From: Marinomonas rhodophyticola
GTDB lineage: Bacteria; Pseudomonadota; Gammaproteobacteria; Pseudomonadales; Marinomonadaceae
NCBI RefSeq assembly: GCF_026113935.1
Contig: NZ_JAPEUL010000007.1
Coordinates: 930,001 to 994,000 of the forward strand
Length of the DNA stretch: 64,000 nt
Direction: 5' to 3'
The notes below the pieces were generated by a model, which was given only the letters and a program-made list of their open reading frames with translations, did not search any database and was not told the origin of the DNA. Positions 40,401 to 50,404 of this stretch are shown here, piece after piece. Numbering within the stretch: the stretch's first letter is position 1; every line of letters begins with the position of its first letter. Made by a program: the position numbers and the translations under genes.

Positions 40401-43400
40401 TGAATAACATCAGTGGTGATGGTAGTCTTCGTCTTGACCTTAACGCTTCTGGTACGGGCATTACTGATACAGTGAGTAACGCCATCGGGGCTGGATTTAC
40501 CTCTGGTGATACATTAACGATTGATAATACCGCCCCTGTTGTGACGGTCTCTCAAGCTTTTAATCTTGATGAAGGCATGGTGGCTGATACCGTTATCGGC
40601 CAAGTTAAAGCCACAGATACGAACGGAGTAAGTCAGTTCTCGATTCAATCGGGTAATGACAATGGCTACTTTGCGATTGACAATAATGGTGTCGTGACGC
40701 TTACCAGCGCGGGTGCGGCAGCGATTGATTATGAAACCGCGACCTCTTATACATTGAATATCGTGGCGACCGATGCCGTAGGGCAAGGATCCAGTGCAGC
40801 GGCAGTTACTATCTCTATTAACGATGTCAACGACAATGCGCCTGTGTTTAGCTCTGCTGCAACAGCGACTTTGGCTGAAAATACGGCGACGACAACCGTT
40901 GTTTATGATGCCAATGCCACCGATGCCGATAGCACTTCCGCCCATAACAGCGTGACTTATAGCTTAAAAGCGACGGATGATCACAGCGCCTTCACTATTG
41001 ATTCAACGACTGGCGAAGTGAAACTGAAAGCCGCGGCTGACTACGAAACTAAGTCTTCTTACAGCTTTACGGTAATCGCCTCTGACGGTATGCGCACTAC
41101 AGAAAAAACCGTGACTTTATCAATCACCGACGTGAATGAGTCGCCATCAGTCACTTCTGGGGCTACAGGCAGTGTGAATGAAAATGCCGCAATTGACACG
41201 GTGATTTACACCGCGACGGCCACGGATGTGGACGCGAATGACAGCTTGACTTACAGCCTAACGGGCGATGATGCGGCCTTGTTGGACATTAATGCGACAA
41301 CGGGCGAAGTGACGTTGAAAGCGTCAGCCGATTACGAAACGAAAGCCAGCTATAGTTTTAATGTGGTCGCGACGGACAACGGCACAGGTAATCTGACCGA
41401 TACGCAAGCGGTGGTTGTGAGCATCAATGATGTGAATGAAGCACCAGTGATGACGTCTGGAGCAACGGGCAGTGTGAATGAAAATGCCGCCATTAACACG
41501 GTGATTTACACGGCGACGGCCACGGATGTGGACGCGAATGACAGCTTGACTTACAGCCTCACGGGCGATGATGCGGCCTTGTTGGACATTAATGCGACAA
41601 CGGGTGAAGTGACGTTGAAAGCGTCTGCGAACTATGAAACTAAAGCTAGCTACAGTTTCACTGTCGTGGCGACGGACAACGGCACTGGTAATCTGACCGA
41701 TACGCAAGCGGTGGTTGTAAGCATCAATGATGTGAATGAAGCGCCATCAGTCACTTCTGGGGCTACGGGCAGTGTGAATGAAAATGCCGCAATTGACACG
41801 GTGATTTACACGGCGACGGCCACGGATGTGGACGCGAATGACAGTGTGACCTACAGCCTCACGGGCGATGATGCGGCCTTGTTGGACATTAATGCGACAA
41901 CGGGCGAAGTGACGTTGAAAGCGTCTGCGAACTATGAAACTAAAGCTAGCTACAGTTTCACTGTCGTGGCGACGGACAACGGCACTGGTAATCTGACCGA
42001 TACGCAAGCGGTGGTTGTAAGCATCAATGATGTGAATGAAGCACCGGTGATGACGTCTGGAGCAACGGGCAGTGTGAATGAAAATGCAGACGTGGCAACG
42101 GTGATTTACACCGCGACGGCCACGGATGTGGACGCGAATGACAGCTTGACTTACAGCCTAACGGGCGACGATGCGGCCTTGTTGGACATTAATGCGACAA
42201 CGGGCGAAGTGACGTTGAAAGCGTCTGCGAACCATGAAACTAAAGCTAGCTACAGTTTCTACTGTCGTGGCGACGGACAACGGCACTGGTAATCTGACCG
42301 ATACGCAAGCGGTGGTTGTAAGCATCAATGATGTGAATGAAGCGCCATCAGTCACTTCTGGGGCTACGGGCAGTGTGAATGAAAATGCCGCAATTGACAC
42401 GGTGATTTACACCGCGACGGCCACGGATGTGGACGCGAATGACAGCTTGACTTACAGCCTAACGGGCGACGATGCGGCCTTGTTGGACATTAATGCGACA
42501 ACGGGCGAAGTGACGTTGAAAGCGTCTGCGAACTATGAAACTAAAGCCAGCTACAGTTTCACTGTCGTGGCGACGGACAATGGCACAGGTAATCTGACCG
42601 ATACGCAAGCTGTGGTTGTGAGCATCAACGATGTGAATGAAGCGCCATCAGTCACTTCTGGAGCTACGGGCAGTGTGAATGAAAATGCCGCCATTAACAC
42701 GGTGATTTACACGGCGACGGCCACGGATGTGGACGCGAATGACAGTGTGACCTACAGCCTAACGGGCGATGATGCGGCCTTGTTGGATATTAATGCGACA
42801 ACGGGCGAAGTGACGTTGAAAGCGTCTGCGAACTATGAAACTAAAGCCAGCTACAGTTTCACTGTTGTGGCGACGGACAACGGCACAGGTAATCTGACCG
42901 ATACGCAAGCGGTGGTTGTGAGCATCAATGATGTGAATGAAGCACCGGTGATGACGTCTGGAGCAACGGGCAGTGTGAATGAAAATGCCGCCATTAACAC
43001 GGTGATTTACACGGCGACGGCCACGGATGTGGACGCGAATGACAGCTTGACTTACAGCCTCACGGGCGATGATGCGGCCTTGTTGGATATTAATGCGACA
43101 ACGGGCGAAGTGACGTTGAAAGCGTCAGCCGATTACGAAACGAAAGCCAGCTATAGTTTTAATGTGGTCGCGACGGACAATGGAGCTAGTAACTTTAATT
43201 CAGGTAATTTAAGTGTTAGCCAAGCCGTTGTTGTGAGCATTAATGATTTGAATGATAACGCGCCAACGGTGAGTGCAGGTGTAGCGACAGCGACGCTTGT
43301 GGAAGCGGGCGGTGTCAATAATACCAATGCCGGTACGAATAGTGCGACCATAACGCTGACAAAGGGCGATGTCGATACGGTTGGTGTGGTTCGTTATGAT

Positions 43401-44666
43401 GCTCAGTTTCTAGCGAATAGTGGCTGGACAACCACTGACAATGGACAAACTTATTCCAGAACGGGGACTTATGGTACTGCGACAATAACGACTTCTACAG
43501 ACATTATTCGCTATGTTCTGAACAATAATGCGACTAGTACGCAAAGTTTGACGAGTGGGCAATCTGTTACAGATAGTTTTACGATTCAAATAACGGATGG
43601 CAATGCGACAGCAATAACCGCGGCGGTGTTTAACATCACGGGCGCCAACGATGCGCCAATCGTATCGGGTACTGTGGCGAATATGTCAGGAACGTCGGGT
43701 CAGATATTTACTCCTGTTACCTTACCAGCGAATTTATTTAGCGACCTTGACGCCAATGACCAGTTGGTATGGAGTATTGAGAATCTACCAACAGGCCTGG
43801 TGTTTAACGCCGCGACTCGCACTATATCTGGAACACCTCAGGGTGGTTTTGAAGGTATCAATACATTGCAGATTGTCGTTACTGATATCAATGGCGCTCA
43901 GGTTAAAGTACCGGTAACACTGACTTTGAATCCTGCGCCAGTGGTGGCAACTGCCAGTCCAGTGGTTGACGCGGCGCCAGCCGTACCTGTTCAAAACACC
44001 GGTTTTACGGCGCCTGATATCGTGACATCGTCTAGTGCTTTGCCAACGGGTGTGGTGGAAACGTCTGGAGGCTCAAGGGGCTTTACTGAGGTGACGGCAT
44101 CGGCTGGCGCCAGTCCAGCTCAGTCTGTCGCTGAAGCGTCAGTAAACACACCAAATGTAGGACAAGCTACTGGCACAAATACGGTCGTGGTGTCTGAATC
44201 CCGAGTGGCTGTAAATGTGGGCGCCGATGGTCAGGTTCAGGTTACAGAAACCAGTGGTGCATCGACCAATACAACAGGCTTAACCGTGGCAACCATTGTT
44301 CCGCAAGGGGAGCGAGTTTCTATTACCATTGCGGATACGTCTACCGTTGCTCGATACAGTGGTACCTTGGCAGACGGGACACAGCTACCAGATTGGATTG
44401 AAATCAACCCAACAACGGGTGAAGTCACAATGACACCACCACCAGGGCAAGGTACGATTACGTTAAAAGTGAACGCGGTGGATGCTGATGGCAATGTGCG
44501 GATATTGGAGATAGAGGTGGATTTGGAACGTTTACCTCAAACAGCACCAGCGGACACAGTGACTAATGTAAGCCCTGTATTCATGTCGTTGGATGATCAA
44601 TTGGCCGTTGCTGCGGAGCAGTACGATGATTACGGGAGCGGCTTGATGAAGCTGTTGGCTTCTTAA
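28450..44666 (+). CDS. giant repetitive surface/secreted protein, LEPR-xLL N-terminus, two DUF4347 domains (four frameshifts)
   Basis: About 5,404 aa after four corrections (near 30336, 36682, 38557 and 42261; 16,215 nt, an exact number of codons). AGAGG precedes the ATG at 28450. Order: basic N-terminus and LEPRLLLDG (residues 33-41); DUF4347 no. 1 with SHG and YGC; a lectin-like block; a VCBS/cadherin-like domain; Calx-beta; 13 autotransporter-type strand repeats (31250-34860); several Ig-like units (DxTAP...); DUF4347 no. 2 (37680-38180); a second VCBS-like domain; more Ig-like units; eight cadherin repeats (40840-43190); a putative-Ig block; a low-complexity linker; an end domain. No Sec signal, RTX nonapeptides or autotransporter barrel. 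It is probably an adhesin or biofilm protein, exported by the proteins encoded on both sides. Frameshifts look like base-calling errors. Confidence 0.88.
29730..30112 (+). repeat. VCBS-like module, copy 1
   Basis: This block (TAPTITGAP...VNDAPT) is almost identical to 38560-38943, with long runs of the same bases, for example around AGCTATTTAGATACCACGTC. Together with the preceding DUF4347 module it forms a duplicated unit within the giant gene. Confidence 0.85.
31250..34860 (+). repeat. 13 autotransporter-associated beta-strand repeats
   Basis: Units of about 90 residues carry the pattern LTLSGxNTYTGxTTVxxGTLSI...NLGSG. They start near 31270, 31540, 31805, 32095, 32365, 32630, 32905, 33250, 33520, 33780, 34145, 34405 and 34755. 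They predict a long beta-helix like autotransporter passenger domains. Divergence between units is high, so the array is old. Confidence 0.8.
38560..38943 (+). repeat. VCBS-like module, copy 2
   Basis: Near-identical to 29730-30112 and, like it, following a DUF4347 domain. One frameshift (missing base near 38557) lies at its left edge. Confidence 0.85.
41148..43190 (+). repeat. seven-copy 300-bp cadherin repeat array
   Basis: Six units of exactly 300 bp (100 residues) and a last partial one begin at about 41148, 41448, 41748, 42048, 42349, 42649 and 42949. Each codes TSGATGSVNENA...DVNEAP with calcium-binding motifs of cadherin type (DVDANDS, YETKASYSF, DVNEAP). Copies are nearly identical at the DNA level. 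The fourth has one extra T (TTTCTACTG instead of TTTCACTG) that breaks the frame at 42261. Confidence 0.92.
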
Positions 44667-44669
44667 CTT

Positions 44670-46005
44670 ATGTCTGACAATGCAATTGCTCAATTGTTAC
44701 AAATAGAGCAGCAAGTCCGTTGTTGTGAAACAGCGACGGACTTGGGTTTTATTTTAGTTAACATAACTCGACATTTAGTACCTTATCAACAAGCTGTGTA
44801 TTTGTCCGGGACGGAACTAGAATCTTTAAAAACAAATGCGATCAGTGATATCGCTTTGGTGGATCGAACCACGCCATTTAGTGCGTGGTTGGAACAGGTG
44901 TCAGCGGTGGTGAATGCCTCCGATCAGGTGAATAAAGTTCACACGATAGAGACAAAAAAATTGCCAGCAGCACTGTTGAACGATTTGAACGATTTTACGG
45001 TTCCGTATATGTTGTGGCTGCCTTTGCTGATTCCTTCTAAACCCAATCAAAGGGTAGGGGTGCTTTGGCTCGCAAAGTCTCAGCCATGGACAGAAAAAGA
45101 GATAGGTCTATTACAGCATTTGGCTTCCAGCTATGCCCATGCTATGCAGGTATTTGTCCAACGCTCTGGATGGGGAGTCTGGCGACGTCGCTTATTGTCT
45201 AAGAAAGTGAGCTTAGTAACAGCGGCTGTGGTGATCTTGCTGGGTTTTGTTCCAGTGCGTTTAACAGTGCTAGCCCCTGCCGAGATTATTGCAAAAGAGG
45301 CTCTGCTCGTGACGTCTGCTATTGCAGGTGCGGTAAGTGAGGTAAGGGTTAAGCCTGGAGATTTGGTTAGCATGGGACAGCCTATTGTCATCATGGATAA
45401 AACGGAGTTCCAAGGGCGCTTTGACGTTGCACAGCGTGAATTAGAAAGGGCGATGGCGGAGCTTAGAACCACAGAACAGGCAGGCTATGTTGATCGTCGA
45501 AAAAAGCGGAATTGGCTGAGTTGGAATCTCAGGTCGCTCTAAAAACTATTGAGCGAGATTATTTACAAACTAAGCTTGATCAGACTCAAATTTTAGCCGA
45601 TAAAGCGGGGGTTGTGGTGCTAGATGACCCAGAAAAATGGAAAGGTCGTCCTGTCGTTGTCGGCGAGCGTATCATGTCGATTGCAGACCCCAATAACATA
45701 CAGTTAGAAATTAGGCTGCCAGTTACTGACGCTATATCGTTAAATCATGGTAACGAGGTCACACTATTTCTTGATACGGATCCTTTAAATCCTCTCCCAT
45801 TTTTGGTGAATTATTCGTCTTTGAGCCGAGTTTGACCCAAGATCAGATCATTGCCTATCGGATAGTGGCGGATATACATGGTGATATTAAGCCACCAAGA
45901 ATTGGTTTACGTGGCACGGCGAAACTGTATGGTGATGAGGTGTCTTTAGCATATTATTTGTTGCGTCGCCCCCTTACCTTTATTCGTCAATTTTTGGGTT
46001 TTTAG
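44670..46005 (+). CDS. GAF-HlyD fusion adaptor (two frameshifts)
   Basis: About 445 aa after correction. Residues 1-165 resemble a GAF sensor domain (LVNITRHLVPYQQAVYLSG, VGVLWLAKSQPWTEKEIGLLQHLASSYAHAM). A single membrane helix (about 180-201) leads to a HlyD-type adaptor with lipoyl half VSEVRVKPGDLVSMGQPIVIMD, a coiled coil, and DKAGVVVLDDPEKWKGRPVVVGE. The frame breaks near 45502 (A-run; ERRKK then AELAELES) and near 45796 (T-run; PF then GELFVFEPSL). One missing base at each gives 1,338 nt. It begins 3 bases after the giant gene. A cytoplasmic sensor tethered to a periplasmic adaptor is unusual. Confidence 0.83.
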
Positions 46006-48119
46006 GTGTCTGTCCAAATGGAAGCGAACGCACTGCCTAAATTACGTCAAAACCTGTCTTTACTGACGGCTCCGCCAGACGAAGATGGCGAGCCGCGTTG
46101 GCAGATTTTTGATCCGCTTAGCAATAAATTTTACTATTTATCCAGAACCGCTTTTTATATTTTTCGGGAGTGGCGTTATGCGAGCCACGATAATGAGTTA
46201 TTGTCTCGGCTTGCTCAAAAAGGCATTGACGTGGATGAGAAGGAGTTTGATTATTTCTTGCGTTTCTTGGAGTCGAATCATTTTTGGAGGCTCGCACAGA
46301 AAAAGATTTAACGCGCTTACGAACGGAAGTTAGTCAACATAAAAAACATTTTTTATCATGGCTTTTACACAATTACTTATTTATCAAAATCCCACTTTTC
46401 CGCCCTGATTTGTTCTTAAATCGTTTCTATCCACTGGCTAGGTATCTTTTTAAATGGCGTATAGACAGAATCGCCTTAGTACTTGGTGCCCTTGGCTTAG
46501 CGATGGTGTTAAGGCAATGGGAGACGTTTACTCATACCTTTCAAGACTTATTTAATTTATCCGCCATTGTTTATTACATTTTAGCCTTGGTATTAGTGAA
46601 AACGGCCCATGAGTTAGGGCATGCTTTGGTGGCTAAGCGTTACGGTTGTCGAGTGAGTTCTATGGGCGTCGCGTTCTTATTGATGACGCCCATTTTATAT
46701 ACCGATACGACTGACGCGTGGCGTTTGCGCTCACGTTTTCAGCGGTTAAGTATTGTGACCGCTGGGGTGAAAGTTGAAATTTACATTGCTTGTGTGGCGA
46801 CATTTTTATGGGGGATCGTGCCTGATGGTGGTCTTCGTGGTGTGTTGTTCTTTGTTGCTACCACCAGTTGGATTTCGTCTTTATTGATTAATATTAGTCC
46901 GTTTATGCGCTTTGATGGCTATTATGCGTTGTCAGACTTTCTTGGTATGGAAAACTTGCAGCCACGTTCTTTTTTAGTCGGAAAGTGGTTCTTGCGAGAG
47001 CGACTATTTGGTTTTGGTTTTTTACCGCCAGAGCCTCTTAATCGAAAGAAATGTGCATTGATGGTGAGTTATGCGTGGTGCACTTGGGTTTACCGGTTTT
47101 TCTTATTTTTAGGCATTGCCGCTTTGGTGTACTACTTCGCTTTTAAAGTATTAGGTATTGTTCTTTTTTTGGTAGAAATTATTTGGTTTGTGTTGCTACC
47201 GATTGTGAAAGAAGTAAAGGTATGGATCAGTTTGAGAAAAAATATGTCGTTTAATCGCGCCACCACAATGACGGTATTGTTTTGTGTTTTAGGGTTGTTT
47301 GTTCTTGTTGTGCCATGGAAAACTCACATTAGTGTACCTGCGGTAGTTACTTTTGAACGTCATCAAACTCTTTATCCCAGTGAAGCTGGTAGGGTGGTTG
47401 CTTGGCAGGTGGCGCCAAATGAAAAGGTAAAGCAAGGGCAGTTACTGATATTGCTAGAGTCTCCCGATGTTGAACAGCAAATTGTGTTGACTCAGTCTAG
47501 GCTGAACGCGTTGCAAATAAGTTGGCAGCGAGCGGGATCCGGTGCGGGTATATTGGATGCCTTTTCTAGTCTACAAGTACAGATAGCAAGGGAGCAAGCT
47601 CGTCTACAATCCTTGCTTGACCAAAGAGAAAGGCTTGCGATCAGAGCGCCCTATGATGGTTATATAGGTGAGTGGCTATCTTTAAACGTTGGTGATTATG
47701 TCAATGAGCATTCAGCATTGGCAACACTGTATGATGATGAAAGCCTGATTGTTAAAGCCTATATAGATGGTCGTTTTATTCCATTGTTGAAACATGATGA
47801 AACGGCTTCATTTATAGGTAATGATGGTAATCCGTTGGCGGCAAGCCTGCTTATTGATAAGGTTATCCCCATCGCTATAAAACGTTTGCAGTACTCAGGG
47901 CTTGCTTCAACCCACGGTGGTGCAATAGCAACGCAAAAGTTAAACGATGAGTTGATCCCTGAAACAGCCACCTATGAAGTGCATTTAGTATTGCAAAGAA
48001 GCACGCAACTTAATCGTCAACAATTTGGTATGGTGAGTTTAGCTATTGAGCCAACCAGTTTTCTGGTCGATGGGTTGCGTTATCTTTATGGGGTGTTTAT
48101 TCGAGAGTCTGGTTTTTAA
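46006..48119 (+). CDS. PqqD-like / M50 metalloprotease / HlyD fusion (frameshifted)
   Basis: About 704 aa after correction. Residues 1-100 form a PqqD-like winged-helix domain (WQIFDPLSNKFYYLSRTAFYIFREW), similar to RiPP recognition elements. A multi-helix M50 (site-2 protease) region has HELGH (His codons 46608 and 46620) and the third ligand in RFDGYY (Asp 46914). The C-terminal third is a HlyD-type adaptor (VVAWQVAPNEKVKQGQLLILLESPD, IRAPYDGYIGEWLSLNVGDYVNEHS). The break at 46283 lies in a T-run: one missing T joins NHF to LEARTEKDL and gives 2,115 nt. The start is the GTG at 46006 or ATG at 46018. Confidence 0.85.
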
Positions 48120-48157
48120 ATCAGGCCTGATGTCGATATTACAATGAAAATGATGAT

Positions 48158-48970
48158 ATGAAAAAGCAGAACCGTTTAGCCATTGATTGGACGCCTGAAC
48201 AAATTGACGCAGTAGTAAAAGATTTAGCTACTTTGCGTTTGACGGTGGATCTGGATCTGGTGCCTCGTTACCCTTATTTTGGCGATAAAATTTATCCATT
48301 AGGACGTTGCAAAGAAATACGTGACGCTGTTTTTACCGCTTTGCAAACTCAGCTTCAACAGCCAAAAGGAGAAGGCATCACCTTAATAAGAGACGCGCTT
48401 GATAAAGGGGCGGTGTTAAAGAAAATATGGGGAGATTTGCGCGGTGTGTATTTTCAAAATGCGATGACGTTGGGAAACTGGTATTTGGATGTTTCTAACG
48501 ACACCGTCAATCCTAATAAACCAAGAGTGGAAGTTTTGCCTTTAGCTGACTCGGGGTTTGCTGATATATCCAGTTTTGAGCAATTTATTAAGGTTGCCCA
48601 GTTTTATTGGGGGGTTGACGTGTATCGTAATGATGTTTGCCCAGCATTAGCGCCTTTTATGCCGTTGATCTATATACGTGAAGATGGGGTGAGTTGGATG
48701 GGAGAGGCGAACGACGATATGTTAGCCATGACCATGAGTAACGAATTTTCAGCCGCTGAGCGTATTTTGTCTGCGTTACCTTCTCCACCTGAAACATTGA
48801 TGCAAAAGTGGCGTAATGTCATATCAAACTTGGCACCTAATGATTTTTTGCACGCCAAAGGCGATGCTATAGAATATTGTCGACACTATAGAGCGCAGCA
48901 ATATTATTTGGGATCTCGTGTTCGTGACAGTGCCGTGATGGCGTATTTGGCGTTGCCAAAAGGTATTTGA
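48158..48970 (+). CDS. hypothetical protein in the secretion operon
   Basis: 270 aa, not recognised. Soluble, no signal peptide, rich in aromatic residues (YPYFGDKIYPLG, YWGVDVYRNDV). It begins 38 bases after the protease-adaptor fusion and ends one base before the next gene, so it belongs to the same transcript. A cytoplasmic accessory of the export system is possible, but nothing in the sequence shows it. Confidence 0.7.
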   Translation: MKKQNRLAIDWTPEQIDAVVKDLATLRLTVDLDLVPRYPYFGDKIYPLGRCKEIRDAVFTALQTQLQQPKGEGITLIRDALDKGAVLKKIWGDLRGVYFQNAMTLGNWYLDVSNDTVNPNKPRVEVLPLADSGFADISSFEQFIKVAQFYWGVDVYRNDVCPALAPFMPLIYIREDGVSWMGEANDDMLAMTMSNEFSAAERILSALPSPPETLMQKWRNVISNLAPNDFLHAKGDAIEYCRHYRAQQYYLGSRVRDSAVMAYLALPKGI

Positions 48971-48971
48971 T

Positions 48972-49475
48972 ATGCACAGTAGTCAGCAAGAAAAAATAGC
49001 GCTGGAACACCAAGCTGCGAAACTTTTTATGCGTTGTTATGAGCGTAATACGGGCAAACCTATCCGTCATATCTGGCACAATGATCCCATTCGCCCCGAT
49101 GTCTCCTGCATGTTAGAAGGTGAACGCCTAGATCTGGAAATTGCGCACCTTTATGGTTCGGAAGAGGAGGCCATGGAAATACTGGGTCGTGACCTAAGTG
49201 ATGCAACCCGTAACGTGCTACGTGCCTTAAAAGCAGAGCCTGTAGATGAGCGTTTATTGCAGGCTTTGAATCGAATTTTAGAAAATAAAGCCGGTAAGCG
49301 TTACGATACTAAGCGTGTTTGGCTGGTGATTCGAAATGCGCATCCTGCTTGGAGTAAAGAAGACATCAAGGCGTTGGAGCATCTTATTACTATTCCTATT
49401 CCTCATGCCTTTGAGAAGGTGTGGATTCTTGGCGATATGGAAGGTAAAAGCGGGATTGTGCGCCTTTACCCCTAA
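48972..49475 (+). CDS. hypothetical protein, possible nuclease-like fold
   Basis: 167 aa, not recognised. The motif RPDVSCMLEGERLDLEIAHLYG, with an acidic residue then D-x-E, and a later VWLVIRNAHPAW, recalls the D-(D/E)xK strand layout, but no catalytic Lys is evident. It is directly downstream of the preceding hypothetical gene. It ends the apparent operon; the next gene is convergent. Confidence 0.65.
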   Translation: MHSSQQEKIALEHQAAKLFMRCYERNTGKPIRHIWHNDPIRPDVSCMLEGERLDLEIAHLYGSEEEAMEILGRDLSDATRNVLRALKAEPVDERLLQALNRILENKAGKRYDTKRVWLVIRNAHPAWSKEDIKALEHLITIPIPHAFEKVWILGDMEGKSGIVRLYP

Positions 49476-49486
49476 ATTGAAAAACG

Positions 49487-49648
49487 TTACTTGTTTTTTT
49501 GTTTCTCTTCTAGGCGACTCTTTGCTAATTCATTGATTCGTATTTGTTCTGCTTTGTATTTTTTTAGAATAACCAGACCAACAATTAACGCGGCGCAGAA
49601 GAAAATAATAGCAAAGGCACCAAGGGCAACGGTGGCAAGTGAGTTCAT
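49487..49648 (-). CDS. small single-span membrane protein
   Basis: 53 aa from the ATG at 49648 (MNSLATVALG); AAGG lies upstream. One hydrophobic span (about residues 5-28) is followed by a charged cytoplasmic tail. Small anchored proteins of this kind have no assigned role. Confidence 0.55.
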   Translation of the reverse strand: MNSLATVALGAFAIIFFCAALIVGLVILKKYKAEQIRINELAKSRLEEKQKNK

Positions 49649-49770
49649 GGTATTTGACCTTATAAAGTGATGCACGGATTATATAAAAAAATGGCCACAC
49701 TGAAAGAAAGTGACATAGCTTTTTTGTTTTACCGCATCATTTTACCTTGTTGGTCTTGTAATAATCCGTC

Positions 49771-49790
49771 AATGACGTATATTTGTCATT
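49771..49790. promoter_or_regulatory. inverted repeat abutting the toxin start
   Basis: AATGAC (49771-49776) and GTCATT (49785-49790) form a palindrome that ends at the base before the ATG at 49791. It is a good operator for the antitoxin, and no Shine-Dalgarno is visible, so the toxin mRNA could be leaderless or poorly translated. Confidence 0.55.
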
Positions 49791-50105
49791 ATGTTTACTA
49801 TTATTGAAACGCCTACATTTGAAGCGGATGCTAGAAAAATTTGGACAGAGGAAGAACGAAGTTCTTTTTTTGCTTGGTTGGCTGCGAATCCGGAAATTGG
49901 TGACCCCATTGTCGGTAGTGGTGGATGTAGGAAGGTTCGTTGGTCGGTTGCGGGTTCAGGGAAAAGTGGAGGAGTAAGAGTTATCTACTTCACTAGGTTA
50001 GCAAATGGTGAGATTTGGTTATTAGTGATTTACAAAAAAGCCGTCAGGGAAAGTATACCCGCGCATATCTTAAAGTCGATTCGTGAGGTATTAGAAAATG
50101 AGTAA
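49791..50105 (+). CDS. RelE/HigB-superfamily toxin
   Basis: 104 aa. The fold markers are FEADARKIW, the central RKVRW strand and the conserved KSGGVRVIYF with Arg, and IWLLVIYKKA at the end. These fit RelE/HigB ribosome-dependent mRNA endonucleases. It overlaps the antitoxin gene by eight bases. Confidence 0.9.
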   Translation: MFTIIETPTFEADARKIWTEEERSSFFAWLAANPEIGDPIVGSGGCRKVRWSVAGSGKSGGVRVIYFTRLANGEIWLLVIYKKAVRESIPAHILKSIREVLENE

Positions 50106-50397
50106 TGAGATTTTGAGTGCAGAGGAGCTTGGTAACAAGCTGCTTCAGTCTGTTAAAGAAATGAAAGCGGGCAAAGCCGCACGATTGAGTTATGCAAAGC
50201 CTAACATGGTGACAGAGGCTCGTGGTAAAACGGGTTTAACCCAAAAAGAATTTGCTAAAGTGCTGCATATTTCTTCGCGTACTTTACAGGAATGGGAACA
50301 GGGGCGTCGTCAGCCTTCTGGACCTGCTAAGGCGCTCATCGAGATTGCCTTTCGCCATCCAGAAGTGATCCGAGAAGACTTTAGTCTCAGAGGTTGA
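50098..50397 (+). CDS. HigA-like antitoxin with XRE helix-turn-helix
   Basis: 99 aa. A Xre-type DNA-binding domain (GLTQKEFAKVLHISSRTLQEWEQGRRQPSGPA) follows a short N-terminal part that should bind the toxin. The toxin-first order is typical of HigBA modules. The inverted repeat at 49771 is its likely operator. Confidence 0.9.
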   Translation: MSNEILSAEELGNKLLQSVKEMKAGKAARLSYAKPNMVTEARGKTGLTQKEFAKVLHISSRTLQEWEQGRRQPSGPAKALIEIAFRHPEVIREDFSLRG

Positions 50398-50404
50398 TGG
50401 TATT

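Noticed and set aside
41324-42400. Minus-strand frames opposite the cadherin array (RRRFQRHFARC-like)
   Set aside because: The same short frame recurs every 300 bp because the repeat recurs; no start signals or family likeness.
41148-43190. CRISPR-like regular repeats
   Set aside because: The period is 300 bp, the repeats are continuous without spacers, and they are in frame as cadherin domains.
35041-44666. RTX-type calcium toxin
   Set aside because: No GGxGxDxUx nonapeptide repeats are visible in the C-terminal part.
45500-46290. Programmed ribosomal frameshifting in the export operon
   Set aside because: The shifts are in plain A or T runs like those in unrelated genes of the window, with no conserved slippery site and stimulatory structure; base-calling error is simpler.
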